Shown here piece after piece: positions 8,543-17,253 of a stretch of DNA of 64,000 nucleotides. Below the pieces are notes generated by a model. The model was not told where the DNA came from. It worked only from the letters and a program-made list of their open reading frames with translations, and searched no databases. Every line of letters begins with the position of its first letter. Position 1 is the first letter of the stretch. This DNA is from Pseudonocardia oceani (lineage in GTDB: Bacteria; Actinomycetota; Actinomycetes; Mycobacteriales; Pseudonocardiaceae). A program made the translations under genes and the position numbers. The DNA is taken from the NCBI RefSeq assembly GCF_019263585.2, contig NZ_JADQDF010000001.1:3534001-3598000 (forward strand), given 5' to 3'.

Positions 8543-10059
8543 GGGTTGCCTCCGAGGGCGATCAGGTCGGTCCGGCCGGCGGCGAGGCCGGCGGCCAGGT
8601 CGGGCAGGAGCTCGGGCGGCCCCTCGGTGACGACGCGCTGCCCGCGAAGGCGCAGGCGCTCGGCGATGTCGAGGCGGGTGAGCAGGCCGGCGCGGTCGAC
8701 CGTGCCGGTGAGCCAGGCGGTGCGCCCGTCCTGGGAGAGCCGCCGGACGAGCGCGTCGGCCGCGGGGCCCCACGGGTCGTCGGGCACGGCGTCGACCTCC
8801 ACGAGCGCCCCCTCGGCGAACGACGTCCGGTCCACGAGCCGTCCGGGCAGGTCCCGGTGCGGCCGGGCGACCGTCCACGGCACGGGGGCGGCGAGGTCGA
8901 CCTCCTGCGGTGCGACGTCCGCGTACTGGGCCAGCCCCCGGCGCGTGACCTCGGGGCTGCTCGCGGCGAAGCGCTCCAGCGAGACGTTGCCGGCCCGGGT
9001 CATGTACGCGACGGTGAGCTGGTCGACGGGCAGGTGCGTGCGGGCGGGGAACGAGTCCCACCACCACTGGCTGCGCCGGGCGATCTGCTGCATGCGCGTC
9101 ACCGCGGGCTTGCGCTCGGCCTGGTACCGGGAGAAGGCGCGGTCGCGGTCGTCCTCGGCGGTGAGCGCGGAGCACAGCGCGATCGCGTCCTCCATGGCGA
9201 GCTTCGTCCCCGAGCCGACCGAGTAGTGCGCGGTGTGGGCGGCGTCACCGAGGAGCACGAGACCGCCGTGCGACCAGCGGTCGCAGGTGACGGTGCGGAA
9301 GCGCAGCCAGCGGGTGCGGTTGCCGATGAGCCGGTGCCCGCCCAGGTGCTCGGCGAACGCGTCGGTGAGGTACCCCAGCGCCTCCTCGTCGGAGTCCTCG
9401 GGCGCCGTGGCCGCGGTGGTGGCGTCGAACCCGGCGCGGCGCCAGGTGTCCTGGTCGACCTCGACGAGGAACGTGCTGCGGTCGGGTGCGTAGGGGTAGG
9501 CGTGCGCGACGAAGGTGCCGTGCGGCGTCCGCGCCGGGGCGAACACGGCCTCGTCGAGGGCGAATCCGGTGCCCGCCCACAGGTAGAGCCCGCGCCCCAC
9601 CTCGACGCGCTCACCGAGCTCGGCGGCCAGCGCGGTGCGGGTCGCGCTGTTCACGCCGTCGGCGACGACGACCACGTCGGCGTCGACGTCGCGGGCGTCG
9701 ACCCGCTCGCCGTACCGGAGGTCGACCCCGGCCTTCTCCGCGTGCCGGGTGAGGACGGCGAGGAGCTCGGTGCGGGCGATGGCGACGAGCCGCCCGCCCG
9801 GCACGCGGGCGACGTCGTCACCGACGCGCATGCTCATGTCGTGCGGGTGGGACGCGGCCAGGATGTCGCGCAACGAGTCGGGGTCGGCGACCTCCAGGTT
9901 GCGCTGGGTCCGAGCCCCGAGCGCGACCCCGAAGCCGAAGGTCGTCTCCGGCAGGCCCTGCTCGTACACGGTGACCTCGGCGTGCGGGTCCGCCAGCCGC
10001 AGGAGCCGGGCCGCGTACAACCCGCCGGGACCACCGCCGACGACGGCCACGCGCCTCAT
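8539..10059 (-). CDS. FAD-dependent aromatic hydroxylase, salicylyl/anthraniloyl-CoA monooxygenase-like
   Basis: The protein has 506 residues. The Rossmann motif VVGGGPGGLYAARLLRL opens it and the second FAD motif LLGDAAHTAHYSVGSGTKLA lies near residue 280. HTAHYSVGSGTKLAMEDA closely resembles the N-terminal monooxygenase halves of salicylyl-CoA 5-hydroxylase and anthraniloyl-CoA monooxygenase. The large old-yellow-enzyme half of the anthraniloyl enzyme is absent; only about 130 C-terminal residues follow the catalytic core. The ATG at 10059 overlaps the ligase stop by 4 bp. A substrate presented as a CoA thioester by the upstream ligase is likely, and this is inference. Confidence 0.85.
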   Translation of the reverse strand: MRRVAVVGGGPGGLYAARLLRLADPHAEVTVYEQGLPETTFGFGVALGARTQRNLEVADPDSLRDILAASHPHDMSMRVGDDVARVPGGRLVAIARTELLAVLTRHAEKAGVDLRYGERVDARDVDADVVVVADGVNSATRTALAAELGERVEVGRGLYLWAGTGFALDEAVFAPARTPHGTFVAHAYPYAPDRSTFLVEVDQDTWRRAGFDATTAATAPEDSDEEALGYLTDAFAEHLGGHRLIGNRTRWLRFRTVTCDRWSHGGLVLLGDAAHTAHYSVGSGTKLAMEDAIALCSALTAEDDRDRAFSRYQAERKPAVTRMQQIARRSQWWWDSFPARTHLPVDQLTVAYMTRAGNVSLERFAASSPEVTRRGLAQYADVAPQEVDLAAPVPWTVARPHRDLPGRLVDRTSFAEGALVEVDAVPDDPWGPAADALVRRLSQDGRTAWLTGTVDRAGLLTRLDIAERLRLRGQRVVTEGPPELLPDLAAGLAAGRTDLIALGGNP

Positions 10060-11711
10060 GCCGACACCGCCTCGGCCAGGCGGTCGCGCAGGTCCTTCTT
10101 GGACACCTTGCCCACGTTGGTCAGCGGGAGCTCCGCGACGACCTCGACCCGCTCCGGCCACTTGTACCGGGCGAGGCCCTCTCCCCTGAGGAACTCCCCG
10201 AGCCCGGCAACGTCGAGCGGCGGGGCCCCGGCGGCCAGGATCAGGAAGACGCACGCGCGCTCCCCGAGGACCGGATCGGGCATGGCGACCAGCGCCGCGG
10301 TGGTCACGTCCGGATGGCGCACGACGATCTCCTCGACCTCCTCGGCGTGGATCTTCTCCGCGCCGCGGTTGATGACGTCCTTGATGCGGCCCTCGATGGC
10401 GTAGTACGTGCGGCCGTCGACGACGTGCCGGACCGCGAGGTCACCGGTGCGGTAGAACCCGTCGCCGGTGAAGGTGGCGGCGTTGTGCGCGGCCGCCCGG
10501 TAGTAGCCCGGCACGGTGTACGGGCCCCGGCAGGCCAGCTCGCCCAGCTCCCCGTCGGGCACCTCGAGCTCGCCGCCGATCTCCAGCACTCGGATCTCGT
10601 CGCCCGCGGAGACGGGAGAGCCGACGGTCCGCTCCCGCACCCACGCGGGTGCGTCCGGGGGAGTGGCCAGGAACATCCCCTCGGCCATCCCGAACATCTG
10701 GGCGCACGGCACCCCCAGCACCGGTTCGATGCGCGCGGCGGCCTCCGCCGGCAGCTTCTGCCCGCCGACCAGCATCCGCTCGACCGGGCGCAGGTCCTCG
10801 CCGGTGACCGCGGCCCGCTCCAGCAGCCGGATGACGACCGCGGGCGGCAGCAGCGGGATGGTCGTCACCCGCTCCCGGTGCACGATCTCGAACACCGCTG
10901 CGGCGTCCGCCGACGCGCCCAGGACGAACGCCGCCCCCGCCCAGTGCGCCGGCTGCATGGCCGCGGCGATCCCCGCGTTGTGCATGATCGGCAGGACGTG
11001 CAGCACGACCGAGTCCGGCCCGATGCCGAGCGGGCCGGTGAAGGCTTCGGCGTTGTGGACGTACTCGCGGTGGCGGCGCGGCGCCACCTTCGGCAGGCCC
11101 GTCGTCCCTCCGGAGAGCTGGAACGCGACCAGCCCGTCGGGGTCGATCTCGACGGCCGCCAGTGCGGCGCGGGCGGGGGCCGAGGCTCCGGCCGCGAGGA
11201 TCTCGTCGTACCCGACCCCACCCGGCAGGTGCCCGCGCAGCGAGATCACGACGTCGAGTCCCACGGTCGCGGACAGGGCGGCGAGGTCCTGGCGCCCGAA
11301 GTCGGCCTGCACGACGTGGCCGCGGGCGCCGGTGTGCTCGGCGAGCAGCCCGATCTCGCGGTGCCCGTGCGCGGGCAGGGTGCAGACCGGCAGCAGGCCG
11401 GCCTTCACGCAGCCGTAGTAGGCGACGACGGTCTCGGCGACGTTGCCCGCCGAGAACATCACGCGGTCGCCGGGGCGCAGCGCGGTCGTCGCCAGGACAC
11501 CGGCGGCGAAGGCGTCGGTCATGTCGTCGAGCTCGCGGTAGCTCAGCTGCTGCTCGGCGGTGACGAGCGCGAGCCGTCCGGCGAAGCGCTCGGCCGAGTC
11601 GCGCAGCCGGTCGCCGACGGTGCGGCTGCCCCACAGCCCGTCCCGGAGGTACGCGGCGGCGCGGTCCGGGTCGAAGGGCGGGAGGTCGGTGGCCGTCTCG
11701 GGGGCGCTCAT
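10056..11711 (-). CDS. Acyl-AMP/acyl-CoA ligase, 2,3-dihydroxybenzoate/salicylate-AMP ligase-like
   Basis: The 551-residue protein is an ANL-family adenylating enzyme. The N-terminal motif DGLWGSRTVGDRL is typical of DhbE/EntE-like and salicylate-AMP ligases. The P-loop FQLSGGTTGLPKV lies near residue 200, the A8 hinge GRIKDVINRGAEKIHAEE near 440 and the C-terminal catalytic Lys in NVGKVSKKDL. It activates an aryl carboxylate with ATP and may hand it to CoA. No separate carrier or CoA-transferase is nearby. ATG at 11711 overlaps the transporter stop by 4 bp. In the Streptomyces salicylate pathway a similar ligase and monooxygenase pair act in sequence, which supports the assignment. Confidence 0.85.
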   Translation of the reverse strand: MSAPETATDLPPFDPDRAAAYLRDGLWGSRTVGDRLRDSAERFAGRLALVTAEQQLSYRELDDMTDAFAAGVLATTALRPGDRVMFSAGNVAETVVAYYGCVKAGLLPVCTLPAHGHREIGLLAEHTGARGHVVQADFGRQDLAALSATVGLDVVISLRGHLPGGVGYDEILAAGASAPARAALAAVEIDPDGLVAFQLSGGTTGLPKVAPRRHREYVHNAEAFTGPLGIGPDSVVLHVLPIMHNAGIAAAMQPAHWAGAAFVLGASADAAAVFEIVHRERVTTIPLLPPAVVIRLLERAAVTGEDLRPVERMLVGGQKLPAEAAARIEPVLGVPCAQMFGMAEGMFLATPPDAPAWVRERTVGSPVSAGDEIRVLEIGGELEVPDGELGELACRGPYTVPGYYRAAAHNAATFTGDGFYRTGDLAVRHVVDGRTYYAIEGRIKDVINRGAEKIHAEEVEEIVVRHPDVTTAALVAMPDPVLGERACVFLILAAGAPPLDVAGLGEFLRGEGLARYKWPERVEVVAELPLTNVGKVSKKDLRDRLAEAVSA

Positions 11712-12970
11712 CGGGCGACAGCCTCGGAGGAGGGCGCCGTGGTCGTCGGGCCCGGTGCGGCCGCCGGGGCGAGGACGGGGACGGCGACGGCGGCCAGAGC
11801 ACCGACGAGGGCGACGGCGGCGAACGCCGCGAAGTTCCAGCCCAGCGCGAGCCCGGACGCGATGAGGTAGCCGCCGAGGATCGGGCCGGCGGCGGCACCG
11901 AGGCGGCCCACGCCACTCGTGACGCCCAGGGCGGTGGCACGGTCGCGGAGCGCGAAGTGCGTCGCGACGTAGCCGTAGACGACGATCTGGGTGCCGACCG
12001 ACGCGGCGCCGGCCACGGCGATCAGGACGTAGAGCACGAGGGTCGGCAGGGGCAGCGCGAGCAGGGCGATCGACACGACGCCGATGCCGAACGCCGACGT
12101 GGCCACCGGGCGTGGGCCGTACCGGTCGGCGAGCGCGGACCCGGCCAGCCCGCCGGCGACTGCGCCCAGGTTGAACACGAGCAGGAACGCGATGGCGGAG
12201 CCGAGCGCGTAGCCGGCCTGCCGCATCAGCTGCGGAAGCCAGGTGTTCAGGCCGAACACGAGCAGGAACCCGGCGACGTTGGCCACGGCGAGCAGGGCGA
12301 GCGCGACAGCGGGCCGGCCGCGCAGGAGTCCGGCGGAGCGGACCTGACGCGGTCCGCCGGCGACGAATCCCGGGGACTCCGGGAGCAGCAGCAGGGCCAG
12401 CGGGACCAGCGTGACCAGCGGCAGCGCGCCGAGGGCGAACAGGGTCCGGAAGCCCGCCGGCTCCAGCAGCGCGATGCCCGCGAGCGCGGCGAGCACCCCG
12501 CCGATGGGGAAGCCGCAGAGCATCACGGCGTTGAGCAGGTTCCGCCGCCCGGGCGGCGCCCACTCGACGACCAGGGCGATGGCCACCGGCGCGATGCCGC
12601 CGAAACCGAGGCCGGCGAGGAACCGGGCCGCCCCCAGCAGCTCGGGCGTGGGAGCCGCCGCGACCGCCAGCATCATCACCGAGAACCAGGTGACGCAGGC
12701 GACGAACATCCGACGCCGACCGATCCGGTCGGTCAGCGCGCCGACACCGATCGCCCCGACGAACATGCCGAGCAGCGCGTAGCTCCCGATGGCGCCGACC
12801 TGGGGCGGCGTCAGGTTCCACTCGGGGTGCGCGAGCAGAGCCGGGACGGCCGAGCCGTAGACGATCAGGTCGTAGCCGTCGAACACGATGGCGGCGAAAC
12901 CCAGGGCCACGACGACCCAGGGCGAGCGGGTGCGCCGGTCCGTGCGGCGGGTGGTGAGCGGTGCAGTCAT
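11708..12970 (-). CDS. MFS transporter, aromatic acid:H+ symporter (AAHS) type
   Basis: The 420-residue membrane protein has about 12 hydrophobic segments. The diagnostic AAHS motif FDGYDLIVYG lies at residues 30-39 and the MFS loop LTDRIGRRRMF near residue 90. AAHS proteins such as PcaK and BenK import aromatic acids with protons. It is the first gene of the operon, preceded by GAGGAGG about 5 bp from the ATG, and it follows the TetR gene by about 80 bp. Being promoter-proximal fits inducible uptake of the pathway substrate. Confidence 0.9.
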   Translation of the reverse strand: MTAPLTTRRTDRRTRSPWVVVALGFAAIVFDGYDLIVYGSAVPALLAHPEWNLTPPQVGAIGSYALLGMFVGAIGVGALTDRIGRRRMFVACVTWFSVMMLAVAAAPTPELLGAARFLAGLGFGGIAPVAIALVVEWAPPGRRNLLNAVMLCGFPIGGVLAALAGIALLEPAGFRTLFALGALPLVTLVPLALLLLPESPGFVAGGPRQVRSAGLLRGRPAVALALLAVANVAGFLLVFGLNTWLPQLMRQAGYALGSAIAFLLVFNLGAVAGGLAGSALADRYGPRPVATSAFGIGVVSIALLALPLPTLVLYVLIAVAGAASVGTQIVVYGYVATHFALRDRATALGVTSGVGRLGAAAGPILGGYLIASGLALGWNFAAFAAVALVGALAAVAVPVLAPAAAPGPTTTAPSSEAVAR

Positions 12971-12999
12971 TGCGCCTCCTCGATGTGAGTCGACACAAC

Positions 13000-13016
13000 T
13001 GTCAGCTTCCTGACGT
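13000..13016 (-). promoter_or_regulatory. Candidate TetR operator upstream of the catabolic operon
   Basis: The 79-bp gap between the TetR stop and the transporter start contains the inverted repeat GTCAG-CTTC-CTGAC, with a related TGTCAG/TGACA halo on both sides. It lies about 30 bp upstream of the transporter ATG. This is the only obvious dyad in the gap and is well placed for repression by the TetR protein encoded next door. Confidence 0.5.
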
Positions 13017-13049
13017 GGATGTCACAAGCCGCCGAAAGGGTGATCCGAC

Positions 13050-13751
13050 CTACCTCTCGGTGTCGGGCAGCTCCGCGGACAACGTGCGCTCGAGGTGGGC
13101 CACGTCCTCCTTGAGCAGCGCGAGTGCGGCCCACGGGCCGGCATCGACCGAGCGTCCCGCGCTGCGCCGGACCCCGGTCATCGCGAGCTCGACCATCGCC
13201 GTGGCGACCTGCTCGGGCGGGTCGTCGACCTCGGCCCGGTACCACCAGGCGATCCAGTTGATCATTCCCAGCCAGGAGAGGGCGACCGTCCGGGCCGGCA
13301 GGGGCCGGATGTCGCCTGCCGTCACGGCGTCCTCGACGAGCCCCACGAGCAGCGCGAGCACCCGCCGTCGCGAGTCTCGGTGCCGGGCGGCCAGCTCCGG
13401 GGACAGGTGGGGCTCACTGCGGTCGAGCAGCCGGAAGCGGACGGCGTTGTGGCAGTTGTGCAGCGCCATCTCCCGCACGGCCTCGGTCAGCCGGTCGACA
13501 GGGGAGAGGTCGTCGCGCCCGCCGGTCTCCTCGAGGATCCGGACGGTGGGGTCCAGGACGTCGTGTACGAGCTCGGAGAGCAGCTCGTCCTTGTTCCGGA
13601 CGTAGGTGTAGATCGTCGGCCGGCTCACGCCCATCGAGTCTGCGATGTCCTGCAGGCTGGTGCCGGCGAACCCCCGCTCGGTGAACAGGCGGGCGGCGTG
13701 CTCGAGCAGCTCGTTCGACACCAGCTGACGGCGGCTGTTCGGGCTCGCCAT
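13050..13751 (-). CDS. TetR-family transcriptional regulator of the catabolic operon
   Basis: The 233-residue protein has an N-terminal TetR HTH: AARLFTERGFAGTSLQDIAD then SMGVSRPTIYTYVRNKDELL. The ligand-binding C-domain follows (about residues 75-225). I chose the ATG at 13751 because it is preceded by GGGGAG; the frame is open further upstream without similarity. The gene lies directly upstream of the transporter-ligase-hydroxylase operon on the same strand. The likely role is a repressor released by the aromatic substrate or its CoA ester. Confidence 0.88.
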   Translation of the reverse strand: MASPNSRRQLVSNELLEHAARLFTERGFAGTSLQDIADSMGVSRPTIYTYVRNKDELLSELVHDVLDPTVRILEETGGRDDLSPVDRLTEAVREMALHNCHNAVRFRLLDRSEPHLSPELAARHRDSRRRVLALLVGLVEDAVTAGDIRPLPARTVALSWLGMINWIAWWYRAEVDDPPEQVATAMVELAMTGVRRSAGRSVDAGPWAALALLKEDVAHLERTLSAELPDTER

Positions 13752-13892
13752 GGTTGCTCCCCTCGGTCGTCGTCGCTCTGCCTGGTCATCCTGCACCTGG
13801 GCGGATCCACCGACCCCGTTGCCTCGTCGGGTCGGGCAGTGCACTCGGTGGAAGAGAACGAGGATCAGCTGTGCATCCGCGCACCCAGCGGC

Positions 13893-14121
13893 TCAGCCGC
13901 CAGGATTCGAGACCACTGCTCTCCTGCCGCGAGCAACGTCGATCAGGCCCTCGGCGATCGTCTGGTATGGCCCACGGGGTACAGCTGGATCGCGTACCGG
14001 CCTCGGAACGATCGCAGCCATCGTGTCGGCCGCACGTCGGTCGGCTTCGTCGACCCAGTCCGCGTGCCATGCGGGGTGTCTGCTCGCGACATCGCGGGGC
14101 GCATCCCCCTGGTCAGCGCTT
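13893..14121 (-). other. Open-frame remnant abutting the tRNA-Arg 3' remnant; otherwise noncoding 13752-14125
   Basis: Between the TetR gene and the tRNA remnant, one minus-strand frame is open for about 76 codons with coding-like content (AWHADWVDEADRRAADTMAA, then RGPYQTIAEGLIDVARG). It has no convincing start and runs up against the tRNA 3' end. It may be the 3' end of a gene cut off by integration or recombination at the tRNA. I do not recognise the protein. Confidence 0.3.
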
Positions 14122-14124
14122 GTG

Positions 14125-14168
14125 CCCCCGGCAGGATTCGAACCTGCGGCACCCGCTTTAGGAGTGTC
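14125..14168 (-). other. 3' half of tRNA-Arg(CCT): attachment-site remnant
   Basis: On the minus strand this stretch reads as the end of an arginine tRNA: loop CTCCTAA (anticodon CCT), T-arm GCAGG-TTCGAAT-CCTGC, then CGGGGGCAC. The 5' half expected beyond 14168 (a GCCCCCG acceptor strand and intact D-arm) is degenerate. A conserved 3' half with a replaced 5' half is the usual scar of an integrative element at a tRNA gene. The accessory island begins immediately to the right. Confidence 0.6.
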
Positions 14169-14254
14169 AGCTCACTCCACTACTAAGTCATCTACGTGCG
14201 ACTTTTCGTAAGCGGAAGCAGCCATAGTAGCTCCACACCTCGCTGGCACTCGCA

Positions 14255-14279
14255 GTTTCGCTCCACGAACGGCTCCACG
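14255..14279 (+). repeat. 25-bp direct repeat, left copy
   Basis: This 25-bp block recurs at 53673-53697 in the same orientation with 23 of 25 positions identical. The core CCACGAACGG is exact, and an AGCTATC heptamer follows in both places a short distance downstream. It lies about 90 bp inside the tRNA-Arg remnant, so it may mark an element end. The interval 14190-14491 holds no convincing gene. Confidence 0.5.
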
Positions 14280-14491
14280 AGCCAGCTATCGAGGAGGCTG
14301 CGTCGACGGCATGCCACAAGCCTGCATCGGCCCGGACGGCGGCGTGCAGGCCTTCCGGCCGACACGCCGCCGCTCAAGACCTGGGTGCCGTGGCGGAGCC
14401 ACGGCAGGGACAACTCGTACCGTCATGTGGTGACGGCCCCAGGAGTTGCCAAAAGATCGTGTCGCAATCAGCGCTTCGGTGTCAATATCTG

Positions 14492-15289
14492 GTGGTGACG
14501 ACTATCGCTTCGTGGGCAGCCGTCGACTCGCGCGGAGTGTCTGCCATCTACATCGCCAGTGACAGCAAGATCACGTGGGGCTCCTCCGGGTCGTGGAGTC
14601 AGGGCCGAAAAACCTTCGCGAGCCAGCGTGAGGCCTTCGTTTTCGGCTACTGGGGCGACGTTGTCTTCCCTGCACTCGCACTTCCGGTGGTCGTTGAGCA
14701 GCTAGACAACTCCCTCATCGCCGTGAATCCTTCCCGTCCATACGGCGCGATAGGGAACGTTATTCGCACACTCTGGCTCGATTATCCTGTGATGCATCGA
14801 CATGACCTAGGTATTTTGATGGCGCATCGACTCGGAGTTGGAATGCGCTCAGTGTTCTCGCTATCGGTGCTGTTCTATGAAGCCCAAGTTAATAAGTGGA
14901 CGCGTAGATCGATTCCCATGCCTCCAAGATCTGCCGAGCTGACGATTGCGGGTAGTGGAGCCGCAAATGTCCGGAGTGCTCGAAAGTTGTGGGAGGAAAG
15001 TCGTCAGGGTGGAACGAGCCGAGCCATTTTTGGCGCGTTCTCGGAAGCCCTGGCTGAAGCAGCGGACCCACTAAGTGGTGGGGGCCCTCAGTTGGTAGGC
15101 CTTCATCGACAAGGCGCAGGTAAGTCGTTTGGGTTGGTCTACGAAGGGGAGCGGTACTTCAGTGGTCGACGAATCTCTAAGCGTGAGGCGTCGCAGGGTA
15201 ACGTGGGCTGGTTCAACGAGCTATTTGAGCGAGTCGATGTCAGGTCGATGCGCCGCCTATCTGGGGCGCAACGTCACATGCCTCGCTAG
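14492..15289 (+). CDS. Predicted proteasome-beta/HslV-like Ntn-hydrolase, orphan
   Basis: The 265-residue protein begins VVTTIASWAAVDSRG and continues IYIASDSKITWG. This resembles the start of proteasome beta and HslV subunits, where TT(I/V) supplies the N-terminal nucleophilic Thr and an (A/S)DSR-type motif follows near residue 25. FGYWGDVVFP near residue 55 is also Ntn-like. The assignment is by pattern and moderate. The start may be either of two adjacent GTGs. GC content is clearly lower than in the flanking chromosome, which indicates transfer. It converges on the broken AlbA_2 gene and might form a unit with it. Confidence 0.5.
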   Translation: MVTTIASWAAVDSRGVSAIYIASDSKITWGSSGSWSQGRKTFASQREAFVFGYWGDVVFPALALPVVVEQLDNSLIAVNPSRPYGAIGNVIRTLWLDYPVMHRHDLGILMAHRLGVGMRSVFSLSVLFYEAQVNKWTRRSIPMPPRSAELTIAGSGAANVRSARKLWEESRQGGTSRAIFGAFSEALAEAADPLSGGGPQLVGLHRQGAGKSFGLVYEGERYFSGRRISKREASQGNVGWFNELFERVDVRSMRRLSGAQRHMPR

Positions 15290-16330
15290 CTCTATCGCAA
15301 CTTGTCCCCGGGTGGGTAGCTGTCTGCGAGAGATTCGACCTTAGAGTGCGACGTGCAAGTATAGGTCTAGCTGATGCAGAAACGTGCGGTTCGCTTGAAT
15401 CATCTGGTCGCCACTGCTGAGGATCTCTGAGTACAAGGCCGTGGCAAGCTGTCTATCCTCGACCGCTTCTCGAATCCTCGCTTCGCGCCCCCCGGGAAGC
15501 CGTACAATTCCGTAGGCACGTCGAACATCAGAAAGGTAGGAAGGCCGGTCGGGGCTATCGCAGACTCTCCTCACTGCACCGCGGATTCCGTAGTCACTAG
15601 GAAGGAGCACTGAACGTTCTTCCCAAAAGAATGCGCCTACAATGTAGGGCACAATTGTACTTGCCGGATAGTCGTTGGTGGAAATCTTCTCAAGAAGAAG
15701 CGTGCGAAGTTGTTCGGGCTTAACCTTTGAGGCCTAGAACATCGGGAAGTCACTGCCGTCGATTGCTGATAAACACGCAAAAAGAGCGCCGTCCGACACG
15801 GCGTCGAAGTCGATCTCGTCATGAACGGAGTACCACCGGTGAAGGGTACTAGGCTTAACGCGGTGCCCGGCATCCATGCGCCATTGCCGAACCTGATTCG
15901 CAATCTCGTGTGTCGGGCCGCTGAGCGGAAAGTCGGGTAGAAGCGTCTCGTCGATCTTGATCGCCGTTGCCCCCTTCTCGGGCCCAACGATTGTCACCGG
16001 TATCCCTTCACCGCTCGCTGTCAGGACGTATCCAGTTTCTGACCCAGGGCTGGTCGCAACTAGCTGTGTTGCCACCGGCAGAGAAGCTACATGATCGATG
16101 CGGGCGATGAATGCCTTGAGGTTGCGAGTCAGTAGTCGATCCATCGCAGTGTTGACTTCGAGTTGCGTAGCCGGCCCGGTAGCGCTTTGGCGACGGACGT
16201 AGACGACTCCCTGCTGAATGGCCGTCTTGTTTGACCCCGGGTATTGGATCGTCTTGTCGAAAACAATCAAGCGCGAGCTAGGGTAAACCCAGAGAAAGCC
16301 CACGATTTTGTTATAGTACGACAGCTCTGA

Positions 16331-17253
16331 GAGCGTGTTTGAGAAGATCAAGTCGCGGGTGTGAAGACGTACTTCTGTTGGCGGGCGGCCGGCTTGCCGC
16401 GGGCGATGCGGCGGGTGATGGTGTTGATCGCGGCCCAGCGGATCATGGCCTCGGAGACGGCGGGGTGGCGTTCGTAGTCGCGGGCCAGACGGCGGTGTGC
16501 GGTCAGCCAGGCCAGTGTCCGCTCGACCACCCAGCGGCGCGGGAGGACGGCGAACCCGCGCTGCTCAGGCGGTTTGCGCACGACCTCGACGCTGGTGCGC
16601 AGGATCGTGTTCGCCCACTCCAGCAGGCGTCCGGCGAACCCGGCGTCGGCGTAGACGAACCGCACCCTGGTGCGCAGGTACAGGTCGAGCAGGATCGACT
16701 TCGCCCCGTCGCGGTCCTGCACCGACGCCGAGCACACCACCGTGGTCAACAGCAGGCCCAGGGTGTCGGTCACGATGAACCGCTTCCGGCCGTTGATCTT
16801 CTTCCCTGCGTCGAAGCCGCGCGAGTCCTGCCCGACGGTGTCGGCACCCTTCACCGACTGCGAGTCGATGATCCCCGCGCTCGGTTCCGGGTCCCGCCCC
16901 TCGTCGGCACGTAGCTGACGGCGCACGACCGGGAGGATCTTCTCGGTGACCTTCTGCTGTTCCCACCGGTTGAAATACCAGTAGACGGTCTGCCAGGGCG
17001 GGAAGTCCGCTGGTAGAGCCCGCCAAGCGCACCCCGCCCGCACGACGTAGAGGATCGCGTCGACCACGTCCCGGCGCGGGTGCTTCTCCGGACGCCCACC
17101 CGCCCCGGCCTCGGGCAACAGCGGTTCGATCAACGCCCACTGCTCATCGCTGGTGTCCGAGGGATACCGCCGCTGACGCCGAGCCACCCGTCCACGATGG
17201 ACCAGAGCGCGGCCCGCGCGGCGCAGACACGCCGACCCTTCTCAAACACGGTC
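16331..17253 (-). mobile_element. IS5-family insertion sequence, copy A (923 bp)
   Basis: The element is bounded by imperfect terminal inverted repeats (GAGCGTGTTTGAGAAG at one end, GACCGTGTTTGAGAAG at the other). It is flanked by a 3-bp target duplication TGA (16328-16330 and 17254-17256), which fits the TNA targets of this family. It carries one transposase gene on the minus strand and interrupts the AlbA_2-type gene. An equal-length copy with the same protein lies in the opposite orientation at 44824-45746. Confidence 0.92.
16348..17187 (-). CDS. IS5-family transposase (copy A)
   Basis: The 279-residue DDE transposase has an N-terminal DUF4096-type region (PSDTSDEQWALIEPLLPE) and the catalytic segments IIDSQSVKG (first Asp), VYADAGFAG (second Asp) and WVVERTLAWL (Glu). 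It is encoded in a single frame and looks intact. The protein is identical to that of copy B, so both copies are recent. Confidence 0.93.
   Translation of the reverse strand: MARRQRRYPSDTSDEQWALIEPLLPEAGAGGRPEKHPRRDVVDAILYVVRAGCAWRALPADFPPWQTVYWYFNRWEQQKVTEKILPVVRRQLRADEGRDPEPSAGIIDSQSVKGADTVGQDSRGFDAGKKINGRKRFIVTDTLGLLLTTVVCSASVQDRDGAKSILLDLYLRTRVRFVYADAGFAGRLLEWANTILRTSVEVVRKPPEQRGFAVLPRRWVVERTLAWLTAHRRLARDYERHPAVSEAMIRWAAINTITRRIARGKPAARQQKYVFTPAT

Noticed and set aside
11712-12998. Upstream extension of the acyl-AMP ligase frame to a 980-codon protein
   Set aside because: The extension is the out-of-frame shadow of the MFS gene. The true ligase start at 11711 overlaps the MFS stop by 4 bp and fits the family N-terminus.
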